Below are positions 1 through 12,900 of a DNA stretch of 64,000 bases, piece by piece (position 1 is the first letter of the stretch; the number at the start of each line of letters is the position of its first letter). Origin of the DNA: Plumapathes pennacea (taxonomy: Eukaryota; Cnidaria; Anthozoa; Antipatharia; Myriopathidae); the NCBI GenBank assembly GCA_964036295.1, contig OZ038465.1, positions 16,886,167 to 16,950,166 of the forward strand, in the 5' to 3' direction. The notes beneath the pieces were generated by a model. It saw only the letters and a list, made by a program, of their open reading frames with translations. It was not told the origin of the DNA and did not search any database. The translations under genes and the position numbers were made by a program.

Positions 1-421
1 CTGAAACGTGGGTGTGCCTACTGTGACGAGGGACACGCTTCGACTGATTGCACGCGCGTGACCGCAGTAGATGTGAGGAAAAAATGTTGGCCCAAAACAA
101 GCTTTGCTTCAATTGCACCGGAACAAAACACCGTGCAGCTGACTGCAAGAGCGAGAAGAGATGCCTGAAGTGCGGATCACGACATCACACTTCAATTTGC
201 ACCTCCACAGCACACGTAATGACAGCCAGAAAAGTGGGAAAGGGCGCTGTCGTGTATCCAGTGGTCGTGGTGGAAGTGGAAGGCGTGAAATGCCGGGCCC
301 TACTCGACACGGGGGCCGGTAGTTCCTATGCCTCCGCCGCACTTCTGGACAAACTTCCCAAGTGGTCCAGCTCCCGAGAGATACGGGTTCACTACGGGTA
401 TTGGGCCACAGGCAAACTAGA
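1..421 (+). pseudogene. BEL/Pao gag-protease fragment, copy 1 (cut by window edge)
   Basis: This is the 3' part of a BEL/Pao-type gag region and the beginning of its aspartic protease. Visible motifs are a CCHC-like knuckle near the start (C-x2-C-x3-H-x4-C), a further Cys/His-rich segment (CLKCGSRHH), and the protease active site LLDTGAG. Compared with the homologous copies at 34.0 and 47.8 kb, an A-run near 78-88 is one base shorter, which breaks the frame before the second Cys/His segment. The reading frame stops just inside the adjoining foldback sequence. The fragment shows that the tandem block extends leftward beyond the window. Confidence 0.8.
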
Positions 422-1562
422 GGTCGCATTCTTAACATGAGTGATTTGATCATGTTAAGAATACGACCGGAGGCCGTATTCTTAAAGTGAATGAATCGAT
501 CATTTCCAGTATACGACCTCAACCATAATTTGCAGGGGGGTGAAATAGGATTTTGATCATTTTAGGAACACGACCGGTCGTTTTCTTAAAATGATCAAGT
601 TTTTCAATTTAGGTTTACAACCCGTCGTATTCTTAACATGAAAAACGTACTCATTTCAGGAACACGACCGGTCGTTTTCTTAAAATGATCAAGTTTTTCA
701 ATTTAGGTTTACGACCTGTCGTATTCTTAACATGAAAAACGTGCTCATTTCAGGAACACGACCGGTCGTTTTCTTAAAATTACAATCATGGCCAAAAGTG
801 GTGGGACGATTCAAATCCCCCCCCCCCCCCTCCCCTCCCCTCCCCTCCCCTCCCCAAATAAATATTGCACCAACTCACACCAACATTGATTTAGGGGGAG
901 GGGGGCATCATAGCTACCTGTAGTGTTAATGATTTTGTTTCAGTACAAAATACATAGCCTTGGGGTAAAGCAGTAGGTCGTAAATTTATATTCAGTCAGC
1001 ATCGTCCCAACTAATTTTGGCCATTATTGTAGGTTTTTCATAGGTTTACGACCGGTCGCATTCTTGCAAAAATGTATATGTTTTTAACTATTATTCTTTA
1101 CGCAAGAAAGCATAAGCACAAGCGCAAGCACGAGAGTCCTTATTTCACAGTCTCGACGCAAGCGTAAGCACAAGGATCAAAATATGTTTATGTTTAAGAT
1201 AAATTCTATGGCCAATCTTCCACAGTACAAACCGCTTTGTTTATTTTTTAGAAAGTATTTATCATCGTAGTGTTGTAGGAAAGGTTGGTAATCCATATCT
1301 CCCACTCAGTGGTTATTATTTGCATACAGTCTTCATTCCTACCTTCCTTATACCCATCCTCACCAACACGCTAGTTTGTTTGGCTCTTTATTTCTGTTAA
1401 TTTTTGTTTTTGTTTGGTTTCTTGTTATAACATGCATTATATTTCCTCCGTTAAAGGCTGCTTTACACGAACGACTCAAGCAAAAGTATAAGCGCAAGCA
1501 TAAGCTTAGCGAATAGAGAATGACAGTTGAGACATATTAAGCATAAGGATCAAAAAACGTCC
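422..1562 (+). repeat. Foldback element half-arm, type A, copy 1
   Basis: This is the left half of the palindromic element that is complete at 48198-49594. It opens with a small inverted repeat (GGTCGCATTCTTAACATG paired with CATGTTAAGAATACGACC). It has repeated CGACCGGTCG palindromes in ~80-bp subrepeats, a C-rich tract, and runs of AAGCATAAGC-like motifs. Type A copies have one more ~80-bp subrepeat than type B. Like the copies at 25.8 and 34.4 kb, it stops at ACGTCC, within a few bases of the full palindrome's axis, and passes directly into satellite DNA. I see no coding potential. Confidence 0.8.
817..855 (+). repeat. Poly-C followed by (CCCCT)n
   Basis: A run of 14 C is followed by repeated TCCCC units inside the foldback half-arm. 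The complementary strand has at least five runs of four or more G, so it could form a G-quadruplex. Equivalent tracts of different length lie at 26115-26147, 34807-34841 and, much reduced, 48499-48515. Confidence 0.85.
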
Positions 1563-3264
1563 CCCACCTAGGGGAAACGTACCTTCTCTTAGTTCGAATC
1601 CCGTTCCAGCATGTAGTTTTATCAGTTCAATAAACTTTTCACCTGCTTGATGCGCTGTGTACCTGCGAACAGTAGTATTCACTGTTATTTTATTTTTTTT
1701 TTCATTTTTAAACTATCATTTTGCCTCCATACGTACCTCTTTAATATAATATTTTAAAACCGCCGGAGGCGAAAATCTAATAGTAAATGTTTTCTGATAA
1801 ACCTCGGCGTAATTATGGGACCCTTATTTCGGACGAACAAACAACATTGCCAGTGAATCCATTCCAACACTCAGTTTAACAAATATACCTAAATTTTACA
1901 GCACGCACAAGCATCAATGTTATTTAAAACACGATTATATTCCGAAATGAACGTTATATAGTAACCATGCGCACTACGGAGGCAATGTGGATCCCATAAT
2001 TGCTCCAAGCAAAATCACGCTACATTAACTACTAGTTTTTCGCCTTCGGCGGTTTTAAAAAATTATATTGAAACGTGATACATGGAGGAAAAATGATAGC
2101 AAGGCACAAGTTTGAGAACATTAATGCAACTTTCTTTCGTACAGCCTTTCTTATAACCAAGTGAGATTCACAGCAAATGAAGGGTACTTTGACCTTGATT
2201 TTTTAATAAAAAGAATCCCCCACCTTGGACCCCACCCCACCTAGGGGAAACGCACCTTTCCTTAGTTCGAATCCCGTTCCAGCATGTAGTTTCTTCAGTT
2301 CAATAAACTTTTCACCTGCTTGATGCGCTGTGTACCTGCGAACAGTAGTATTCACTGTTTTTTTTTTTTTTTTTTCATTTTTGAACCATCATATTGTCTC
2401 CATACATACCTCTTTAATATAATATTTTAAAACCGCCGGAGGCGAAAATCTAGTAGTAAATGTTTTCTGATAAACCTCGGCGTAATTATGGGACCCTTAT
2501 TTCGGACGAACAAACAACATTGCCAGTGAATCCATTCCAACACTCAGTTTAACAAATATACCTAAATTTTACAACACGTACAAGCATCAATGTTATTTAT
2601 AACACGATTATATTCCGAAATGAACGTTATATAGTAACCATGCGCACTACGGAGGCAATGTGGATCACATAACTGCTCCAAGCAAAATCACGCTACATTA
2701 ACTACTAGTTTTTCGCCTTCGGCGGTTTTAAAAAATTATATTGAAACGTGATACATGGAGGAAAAATGATAGCAAGGCACAAGTTTGAGAACATTAATGC
2801 AACTTTCTTTCGTCCAGCCTTTCTTATAACCAAGTGAGATTCACAGCAAATGAAGGGTACTTTGACCTTGATTTTTTAATAAAAAGAATCCCCCACCTTG
2901 GACCCCACCCCACCTAGGGGAAACGCACCTTTCCTTAGTTCGAATCCCGTTCCAGCATGTAGTTTCTTCAGTTCAATAATCTTTTCACCTGTTTGATGCG
3001 CTGTGTACCTGCCAACAGTAGTATTCACTGTTATTTTTTTTTTCATTGTTAAACCATCATTTTGTCTCCATACGTACCTCTTTAATATAATATTTTAAAA
3101 CCGCCCGAGGCGAAAATCTAGTAGTAAATGTTTTCTCAAAAACCTCGGCGTAATTATGGGACCCTTATTTCGGACGAACAAACAACATTGCCAGTGCATC
3201 CATTCCAACATTCAGTTTAAAAAATATACCTAAATTTTACAGCACTTACAAGCATCAATGCTAT

Positions 3265-3464
3265 NNNNNNNNNNNNNNNNNNNNNNNNNNNNNNNNNNNN
3301 NNNNNNNNNNNNNNNNNNNNNNNNNNNNNNNNNNNNNNNNNNNNNNNNNNNNNNNNNNNNNNNNNNNNNNNNNNNNNNNNNNNNNNNNNNNNNNNNNNNN
3401 NNNNNNNNNNNNNNNNNNNNNNNNNNNNNNNNNNNNNNNNNNNNNNNNNNNNNNNNNNNNNNNN
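3265..3464. other. Assembly gap (200 N)
   Basis: There are exactly 200 unknown bases inside satellite array 1. The left flank ends in GCTAT and the right flank begins TTATAACACG. The equivalent monomer near 8153 reads straight through as GCTATTTATAACACG. The flanks are therefore in register, so the gap hides either no sequence or a whole number of monomers. The round length suggests a placeholder. Confidence 0.95.
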
Positions 3465-6400
3465 TTATAACACGATTATATTCCGAAATGAACGTTATAT
3501 AGTAACCATGCGCACTACGGAGGCAATGTGGATCCCATATTTGCGCCAAGAAAAATTACGCTACATTAACTACTAGTTTTTCGCCTTCGGCGGTTTTAAA
3601 AAATTATATTGAAACGTGATACATGGAGGAAAAATGATAGCAAGGCACAAGTTTGAGAACATTAATGCAACTTTCTTTCGTCCAGCCTTTCTTATAACCA
3701 AGTGAGATTCACAGCAAATGAAGGGTACTTTGACCTTGATTGTTTAATAAAAAGAATCCCCCACCTTGGACCCCACCCCACCTAGGGGAAACGCACCTTT
3801 CCTTAGTTCGAATCCCGTTCCATCATGTAGTCTCTTCAGTTCAATAAACGTTTCACCTGTTTGATGCGCTGTGTACCTGCGAACAGTAGTATTCATTGTT
3901 TTTTTTTTTCATTTTTAAACTATCATTTTGTCTCCATACGTACTTCTTTGATATAATATTTAAAAACCGCCGGAGGCGAAAATCTAGTAGTAAATGTTTT
4001 CTGATAAACCTCGGCGTAATTATGGGACCCTTATTTCGGACGAACAAACAACATTGCCAGTGCATCCATTCCAACACTCAGTTTAACAAATATACCTAAA
4101 TTTTACAACACGTACAAGTATCAATGTTATTTATAACACGAATATATTCCGAAATGAACGTTATATAGTAACCATGCGCACTACGGAGGCAATGTGGATC
4201 CCATAATAGCGCCATGCAAAATCACGCTACATTAACTACTAGTTTTTCGCCTTCGGCGGTTTTAAAAAATTATATTGAAACGTGATACATGGAGAAAAAA
4301 TGATAGCAAGGCACAAGTTTGAGAACATTAATACAACTTTCTTTCGTCCAGCCTTTCTTATAACCAAGTGAGATTCACAGCAAATGAAGGGTACTTTGAC
4401 CTTGATTTTTTAATAAAAAGAATCCCCCACCTTGGATCCCACCCCACCTAGGGGAAACGCACCTTTCCTTAGTTCGAATCCCGTTCCAGCATGTAGTTTC
4501 TTCAGTTCAATAAACTTTTCACCTGCTTGATGCGCTGTGTACCTGCGAACAGTAGTATTCACTGTAATTTTTTATTTTTTTTTCATTTTTGAACCATCAT
4601 TTTGTCTCCATACGTACCTCTTTAATATAGTATTTTAAAACCGCCGGAGGCGAAAATCTAGTAGTAAATGTTTTCTGATAAACCTCGGCGTAATTATGGG
4701 ACCCTTATTTCGGACGAACAAACAACATTGCCAGTGAATCCATTCCAACACTCAGTTTAACAAATATACCTAAATTTTACAACACGTACAAGCATCAATG
4801 TTATTTATAACACGATTATATTCCGAAATGAACGTTATATAGTAACCATGCGCACTACGGAGGCAATGTGGATCCCATATTTGCGCCAAGAAAAATTACG
4901 CTACATTAACTACTAGTTTTTCGCCTTCGGCGGTTTTAAAAAATTATATTGAAACGTGATACATGGAGGAAAAATGATAGCAAGGCACAAGTTTGAGAAC
5001 ATTAATGCAACTTTCTTTCGTCCAGCCTTTCTTATAACCAAGTGAGATTCACAGCAAATGAAGGGTACTTTGACCTTGATTGTTTAATAAAAAGAATCCC
5101 CCACCTTGGACCCCACCCCACCTAGGGGAAACGCACCTTTCCTTAGTTCGAATCCCGTTCCATCATGTAGTCTCTTCAGTTCAATAAACGTTTCACCTGT
5201 TTGATGCGCTGTGTACCTGCGAACAGTAGTATTCATTGTTTTTTTTTTTCATTTTTAAACTATCATTTTGTCTCCATACGTACTTCTTTGATATAATATT
5301 TAAAAACCGCCGGAGGCGAAAATCTAGTAGTAAATGTTTTCTGATAAACCTCGGCGTAATTATGGGACCCTTATTTCGGACGAACAAACAACATTGCCAG
5401 TGCATCCATTCCAACACTCAGTTTAACAAATATACCTAAATTTTACAACACGTACAAGTATCAATGTTATTTATAACACGAATATATTCCGAAATGAACG
5501 TTATATAGTAACCATGCGCACTACGGAGGCAATGTGGATCCCATAATAGCGCCATGCAAAATCACGCTACATTAACTACTAGTTTTTCGCCTTCGGCGGT
5601 TTTAAAAAATTATATTGAAACGTGATACATGGAGGAAAAATGATAGCAAGGCACAAGTTTGAGAACATTAATACAACTTTCTTTCGTCCAGCCTTTCTTA
5701 TAACCAAGTGAGATTCACAGCAAATGAAGGGTACTTTGACCTTGATTTTTTAATAAAAAGAATCCCCCACCTTGGATCCCACCCCACCTAGGGGAAACGC
5801 ACCTTTCCTTAGTTCGAATCCCGTTCCAGCATGTAGTTTCTTCAGTTCAATAAACTTTTCACCTGCTTGATGCGCTGTGTACCTGCGAACAGTAGTATTC
5901 ACTGTAATTTTTTATTTTTTTTTCATTTTTGAACCATCATTTTGTCTCCATACGTACCTCTTTAATATAGTATTTTAAAACCGCCGGAGGCGAAAATCTA
6001 GTAGTAAATGTTTTCTGATAAACCTCGGCGTAATTATGGGACCCTTATTTCGGACGAACAAACAACATTGCCAGTGAATCCATTCCAACACTCAGTTTAA
6101 AAAATATACCTAAATTTTACAACACGTACAAGCATCAATGTTATTTATAACACGATTATATTCCGAAATGAACGTTATATAGTAACCATGCGCACTACGG
6201 AGGCAATGTGGATCCCATAAATAAGCCAAGCAAAATCACGCTACATTAACTACTAGTTTTTCGCCTTCGGCGGTTTTAAAAAATTATATTGAAACGTGAT
6301 ACATGGAGGAAAAATGATAGCAAGGCACAAGTTTGAGAACATTAATGCAACTTTCTTTCGTCCAGCCTTTCTTATAACCAAGTGAGATTCACAGCAAATG

Positions 6401-6484
6401 AAGGGTACTTTGACCTTGATTTTTTAATAAAAAGAATCCCCCACCTTGGATCCCACTCCACCTAGGGGAAACGCACCTTTCCTT

Positions 6485-6598
6485 AGTTCGAATCCCGTTC
6501 CAGCATGTAGTTTCTTCAGTTCAATAAACTTTTCACCTGCTTGATGCGCTGTGTACCTGCGAACAGTAGTATTCACTGTAATTTTTTATTTTTTTTTC
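6485..6598 (+). promoter_or_regulatory. tRNA B-box-like motif and downstream T-tract in the satellite linker (example)
   Basis: AGTTCGAATCC at 6485-6495 matches the tRNA-type internal B box (GGTTCGANTCC) at all but the first position. About 90 bp downstream lies an uninterrupted T-run, as a Pol III terminator would need. Both recur in nearly every monomer. I could not find a convincing A box 30-70 bp upstream, and no tRNA cloverleaf folds around the motif. It could be a relic of a tRNA-derived SINE or chance. Confidence 0.35.
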
Positions 6599-6609
6599 AT
6601 TTTTGAACC

Positions 6610-6992
6610 ATCATTTTGTCTCCATACGTACCTCTTTAATATAGTATTTTAAAACCGCCGGAGGCGAAAATCTAGTAGTAAATGTTTTCTGATAAACCTC
6701 GGCGTAATTATGGGACCCTTATTTCGGACGAACAAACAACATTGCCAGTGAATCCATTCCAACACTCAGTTTAAAAAATATACCTAAATTTTACAACACG
6801 TACAAGCATCAATGTTATTTATAACACGATTATATTCCGAAATGAACGTTATATAGTAACCATGCGCACTACGGAGGCAATGTGGATCCCATAATTGCGC
6901 CAAGCAAAATCACGCTACATTAACTACTAGTTTTTCGCCTTCGGCGGTTTTAAAAAATTATATTGAAACGTGATACATGGAGGAAAAATGAT
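6610..6992. repeat. Inverted-repeat module inside the satellite monomer (worked example)
   Basis: The left arm 6610-6685 (ATCATTTTGTCTCC through CCGCCGGAGGCG to AATGT) is an imperfect reverse complement of the right arm 6917-6992 (ACATTAACTACTAG through CGCCTTCGGCGG to GGAAAAATGAT). The enclosed spacer is ~231 bp. The same arrangement is in every full monomer of the three arrays. It looks like a ~383-bp inverted-repeat (MITE-like) element forming over half of the satellite unit. No transposase or target duplication is identifiable. Confidence 0.85.
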
Positions 6993-9900
6993 AGCAAGGC
7001 ACAAGTTTGAGAACATTAATGCAACTTTCTTTCGTACAGCCTTTCTTATAACCAAGTGAGATTCACAGCAAATGAAGGGTACTTTGACCTTGATTTTTTA
7101 TAAAAAGAATCCCCCACCTTGGACCCCACCCCACCTAGGGGAAACGCACCTTTCCTTAGTTCGAATCCCGTTCCAGCATGTAGTTTCTTCAGTTCAATAA
7201 ACTTTTCACCTGCTTGATGCGCTGTGTACCTGCGAACAGTAGTATTCACTGTTTTTTTTTTTTTTTTTTCATTTTTGAACCATCATATTGTCTCCATACA
7301 TACCTCTTTAATATAATATTTTAAAACCGCCGGAGGCGAAAATCTAATAGTAAATGTTTTCTGATAAACCTCGGCGTAATTATGGGACCCTTATTTCGGA
7401 CGAACAAACAACATTGCCAGTGAATCCATTCCAACACTCAGTTTAACAAATATACCTAAATTTTACAACACGTACAAGCATCAATGTTATTTATAACACG
7501 ATTATATTCCGAAATGAACGTTATATAGTAACCATGCGCACTACGGAGGCAATGTGGATCACATAACTGCTCCAAGCAAAATCACGCTACATTAACTACT
7601 AGTTTTTCGCCTTCGGCGGTTTTAAAAAATTATATTGAAACGTGATATATGGAGGAAAAATGATAGCAAGGCACAAGTTTGAGAACATTAATGCAACTTT
7701 CTTTCGTCCAGCCTTTCTTATAACCAAGTGAGATTCACAGCAAATGAAGGGTACTTTGACCTTGATTTTTTAATAAAAAGAATCCCCCACCTTGGACCCC
7801 ACCCCACCTAGGGGAAACGCACCTTTCCTTAGTTCGAATCCCGTTCCAGCATGTAGTTTCTTCAGTTCAATAATCTTTTCACCTGTTTGATGCGCTGTGT
7901 ACCTGCCAACAGTAGTATTCACTGTTATTTTTTTTTTCATTGTTAAACCATCATTTTGTCTCCATACGTACCTCTTTAATATAATATTTTAAAACCGCCC
8001 GAGGCGAAAATCTAGTAGTAAATGTTTTCTCAAAAACCTCGGCGTAATTATGGGACCCTTATTTCGGACGAACAAACAACATTGCCAGTGCATCCATTCC
8101 AACACTCAGTTTAAAAAATATACCTAAATTTTACAGCACTTACAAGCATCAATGCTATTTATAACACGAATATATTCCGAAATGAACGTTATATAGTAAC
8201 CATGCGCACTACGGAGGCAATGTGGATCCCATATTTGCGCCAAGAAAAATTACGCTACATTAACTACTAGTTTTTCGCCTTCGGCGGTTTTAAAAAATTA
8301 TATTGAAACGTGATACATGGAGGAAAAATGATAGCAAGGCACAAGTTTGAGAACATTAATGCAACTTTCTTTCGTCCAGCCTTTCTTATAACCAAGTGAG
8401 ATTCACAGCAAATGAAGGGTACTTTGACCTTGATTGTTTAATAAAAAGAATCCCCCACCTTGGACCCCACCCCACCTAGGGGAAACGCACCTTTCCTTAG
8501 TTCGAATCCCGTTCCATCATGTAGTCTCTTCAGTTCAATAAACGTTTCACCTGTTTGATGCGCTGTGTACCTGCGAACAGTAGTATTCATTGTTTTTTTT
8601 TTTTCATTTTTAAACTATCATTTTGTCTCCATACGTACTTCTTTGATATAATATTTAAAAACCGCCGGAGGCGAAAATCTAGTAGTAAATGTTTTCTGAT
8701 AAACCTCGGCGTAATTATGGGACCCTTATTTCGGACGAACAAACAACATTGCCAGTGCATCCATTCCAACACTCAGTTTAACAAATATACCTAAATTTTA
8801 CAACACGTACAAGTATCAATGTTATTTATAACACGAATATATTCCGAAATGAACGTTATATAGTAACCATGCGCACTACGGAGGCAATGTGGATCCCATA
8901 ATAGCGCCATGCAAAATCACGCTACATTAACTACTAGTTTTTCGCCTTCGGCGGTTTTAAAAAATTATATTGAAACGTGATACATGGAGAAAAAATGATA
9001 GCAAGGCACAAGTTTGAGAACATTAATACAACTTTCTTTCGTCCAGCCTTTCTTATAACCAAGTGAGATTCACAGCAAATGAAGGGTACTTTGACCTTGA
9101 TTTTTTAATAAAAAGAATCCCCCACCTTGGATCCCACCCCACCTAGGGGAAACGCACCTTTCCTTAGTTCGAATCCCGTTCCAGCATGTAGTTTCTTCAG
9201 TTCAATAAACTTTTCACCTGCTTGATGCGCTGTGTACCTGCGAACAGTAGTATTCACTGTAATTTTTTATTTTTTTTTCATTTTTGAACCATCATTTTGT
9301 CTCCATACGTACCTCTTTAATATAGTATTTTAAAACCGCCGGAGGCGAAAATCTAGTAGTAAATGTTTTCTGATAAACCTCGGCGTAATTATGGGACCCA
9401 TATTTCGGACGAACAAACAACATTGCCAGTGAATCCATTCCAACACTCAGTTTAAAAAATATACCTAAATTTTACAACACGTACAAGCATCAATGTTATT
9501 TATAACACGAATATATTCCGAAATGAACGTTATATAGTAACCATGCGCACTACGGAGGCAATGTGGATCCCATAATAGCGCCATGCAAAATCACGCTACA
9601 TTAACTACTAGTTTTTCGCCTTCGGCGGTTTTAAAAAATTATATTGAAACGTGATACATGGAGGAAAAATGATAGCAAGGCACAAGTTTGAGAACATTAA
9701 TACAACTTTCTTTCGTCCAGCCTTTCTTATAACCAAGTGAGATTCACAGCAAATGAAGGGTACTTTGACCTTGATTTTTTAATAAAAAGAATCCCCCACC
9801 TTGGATCCCACCCCACCTAGAGGAAACGCACCTTTCCTTAGTTCGAATCCCGTTCCAGCATGTAGTTTCTTCAGTTCAATAAACTTTTCACCTGCTTGAT

Positions 9901-12900
9901 GCGCTGTGTACCTGCGAACAGTAGTATTCACTGTAATTTTTTATTTTTTTTTCATTTTTGAACCATCATTTTGTCTCCATACGTACCTCTTTAATATAGT
10001 ATTTTAAAACCGCCGGAGGCGAAAATCTAGTAGTAAATGTTTTCTCATAAACCTCGGCGTAATTATGGGACCCATATTTCGGACGAACAAACAACATTGC
10101 CAGTGCATCCATTCCAACACTCAGTTTAAAAAATATACCTAAATTTTACAACACGTACAAGCATCAATGTTATTTATAACACGATTATATTCCGAAATGA
10201 ACGTTATATAGTAACCATGCGCACTACGGAGGCAATGTGGATCCCATAATTGCGCCAAGCAAAATCACGCTACATTAACTACTAGTTTTTCGCCTTCGGC
10301 GGTTTTAAAAAATTATATTGAAACGTGATACATGGAGGAAAAATGATAGCAAGGCACAAGTTTGAGAACATTAATGCAACTTTCTTTCGTCCAGCCTTTC
10401 TTATAACCAAGTGAGATTCACAGCAAATGAAGAGTACTTTGACCTTGATTTTTTAATAAAAAGAATCCCCCACCTTGGATCCCACCCCACCTAGGGGAAA
10501 CGCACCTTTCCTTAGTTCGAATCCCGTTCCAGCATGTAGTTTCTTCAGTTCAATAAACTTTTCACCTGCTTGATGCGCTGTGTACCTGCGAACAGTAGTA
10601 TTCACTGTAATTTTTTATTTTTTTTTCATTTTTGAACCATCATTTTGTCTCCATACGTACCTCTTTAATATAGTATTTTAAAACCGCCGGAGGCGAAAAT
10701 CTAGTAGTAAATGTTTTCTGATAAACCTCGGCGTAATTATGGGACCCTTATTTCGGACGAACAAACAACATTGCCAGTGAATCCATTCCAACACTCAGTT
10801 TAAAAAATATACCTAAATTTTACAACACGTACAAGCATCAATGTTATTTATAACACGATTATATTCCGAAATGAACGTTATATAGTAACCATGCGCACTA
10901 CGGAGGCAATGTGGATCCCATGATTGCGCCAAGCAAAATCACGCTACATTAACTACTAGTTTTTCGCCTTCGGCGGTTTTAAAACATTATATTGAAACGT
11001 GATACATGGAGGAAAAATGATAGCAAGGCACAAGTTTGAGAACATTAATGCAACTTTCTTTCGTCCAGCCTTTCTTATAACCAAGTGAGATTCACAGCAA
11101 ATGAAGGGTACTTTGACCTTGATTGTTTAATAAAAAGAATCCCCCACCTTGGTCCCCACCCCACCTAGGGGAAACGCACCTTTCCTTAGTTCGAATCCCG
11201 TTCCATCATGTAGTCTCTTCAGTTCAATAAACTTTTCACCTGTTTGATGCGCTGTGTACCTGCGAACATTAGTATTCATTGTTTTTTTTTTTTTTTTTTT
11301 TTCATTTTTTAAACTATCATTTTGTCTCCATACGTACCTCTTTAATATAATATTTTAAAACCGCCGGAGGCGAAAATCTAGTAGTAAATGTTTTCTGATA
11401 AACCTCGGCGTAATTATGGGACCCTTATTTCGGACGAACAAACAACATTGCCAGTGAATCCATTCCAACACTCAGTTTAACAAATATACCTAAATTTTAC
11501 AACACGTACAAGCATCAATGTTATTTATAACACGATTATATTCCGAAATGAACGTTATATAGTAACCATGCGCACTACGGAGGCAATGTGGATCCCATAA
11601 TTGCTCCAAGCAAAATCACGCTACATTAACTACTAGTTTTTCGCCTTCGGCGGTTTCAAAAAATTATATTGAAACGTGATACATGGAGGAAAAGTAATAG
11701 CAAGGCACAAGTTTGAGAACATTAATGCAACTTTCTTTCGCCCAGCCTTTCTTATAACCAAGTGAGATTCACAGCAAATGAAGGGTACTTTGACCTTGAT
11801 TTTTTAATAAAAAGAATCCCCCACCTTGGACCCCACCCCACCTAGGGGAAACGCGCCTTTCCTTAGTTCGAATCCCGTTCCAGCATGTAGTTTCTTCAGT
11901 TCAATAAACTTTTCACCTGTTTGATGCGCTGTGTACCTGCAAACAGTAGTATTCACTGTTATTTTTTATTTTTTTCATTTTTAAACTATCATTTTGCCTC
12001 CATACGTACCTCTTTAATATAATATTTTAAAACCGCCGGAGGCGAAAATCTAGTAGTAAATGTTTTCTCATAAACCTCGGCGTAATTATGGGACCCTTAT
12101 TTCGGACGAACAAACAACATTGCCAGTGAATCTATTCCAACACTCAGTTTAACAAATATACCTAAATTTTACAGCACGTACAAGCATCAATGTTATTTAT
12201 AACACGAATATATTCCGAAATGAACGTTATATAGTAAACATGCGCACTACGGAGGCAATGTGGATCCCATAATTGCGCCATGCAAATTCACGCTACATTA
12301 ACTACTAGTTTTTCGCCTTCGGCGGTTTTAAAAAATTATATTGAAACGTGATACATGGAGGAAAAATGATAGCAAGGCACAAGTTTGAGAACATTAATAC
12401 AATTTCTTTCGTCCAGCCTTTCTTATAACCAAGTGAGATTCACAGCAAATGAAGGGTACTTTGACCTTGATTGTTTAATAAAAAGAATCCCCCACCCTAG
12501 ACCCCACCCCACCTAGGAGAAACGTACCTTCTCTTAGTTCGAATCCCGTTCCAGCATGTAGTTTCTTCAGTTCAATAAACTTTTCACCTGCTTGGTGCGC
12601 TGTGTACCTGCAAACAGTAGTATTCACTGTTAATTTTTTTTTTCATTTTTAAACTATCATTTTTTCCTCCATACGTACCTCTTTAATATAATATTTTAAA
12701 ACCGCCGGAGGCGAAAATCTAGTAGTAAATGTTTTCTGATAAACCTCGGCGTAATTATGGGACCTTTATTTCGGACGAACAAACAACATTGCCAGTGAAT
12801 CCATTCCAACACTCAGTTTAACAAATATACCTAAATTTTACAGCACGTACAAGCATCAATGTTATTTAAAACACGAATATATTCCGAAATGAACGTTATA

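Noticed and set aside
732..923. Small frame MKNVLISGTRPVVFLKLQSW in the foldback half-arm
   Set aside because: It runs through the C-homopolymer and changes with tract length between copies; no domain.
3853..4077. Recurrent 60-80-codon frames in the satellite (also near 5193, 8587, 27569, 36299, 38994, 41731), e.g. MLEWMHWQCCLFVRNKG on the minus strand
   Set aside because: They recur once per monomer, span the inverted-repeat arms and T-tracts, and are lost by single-base changes in neighbouring monomers. Better explained as repeat by-products than a conserved micropeptide gene.
6485..6495. TTCGAATCC considered as part of a real tRNA gene
   Set aside because: No acceptor, D or anticodon stems can be formed around it, and the T-stem bases do not pair.
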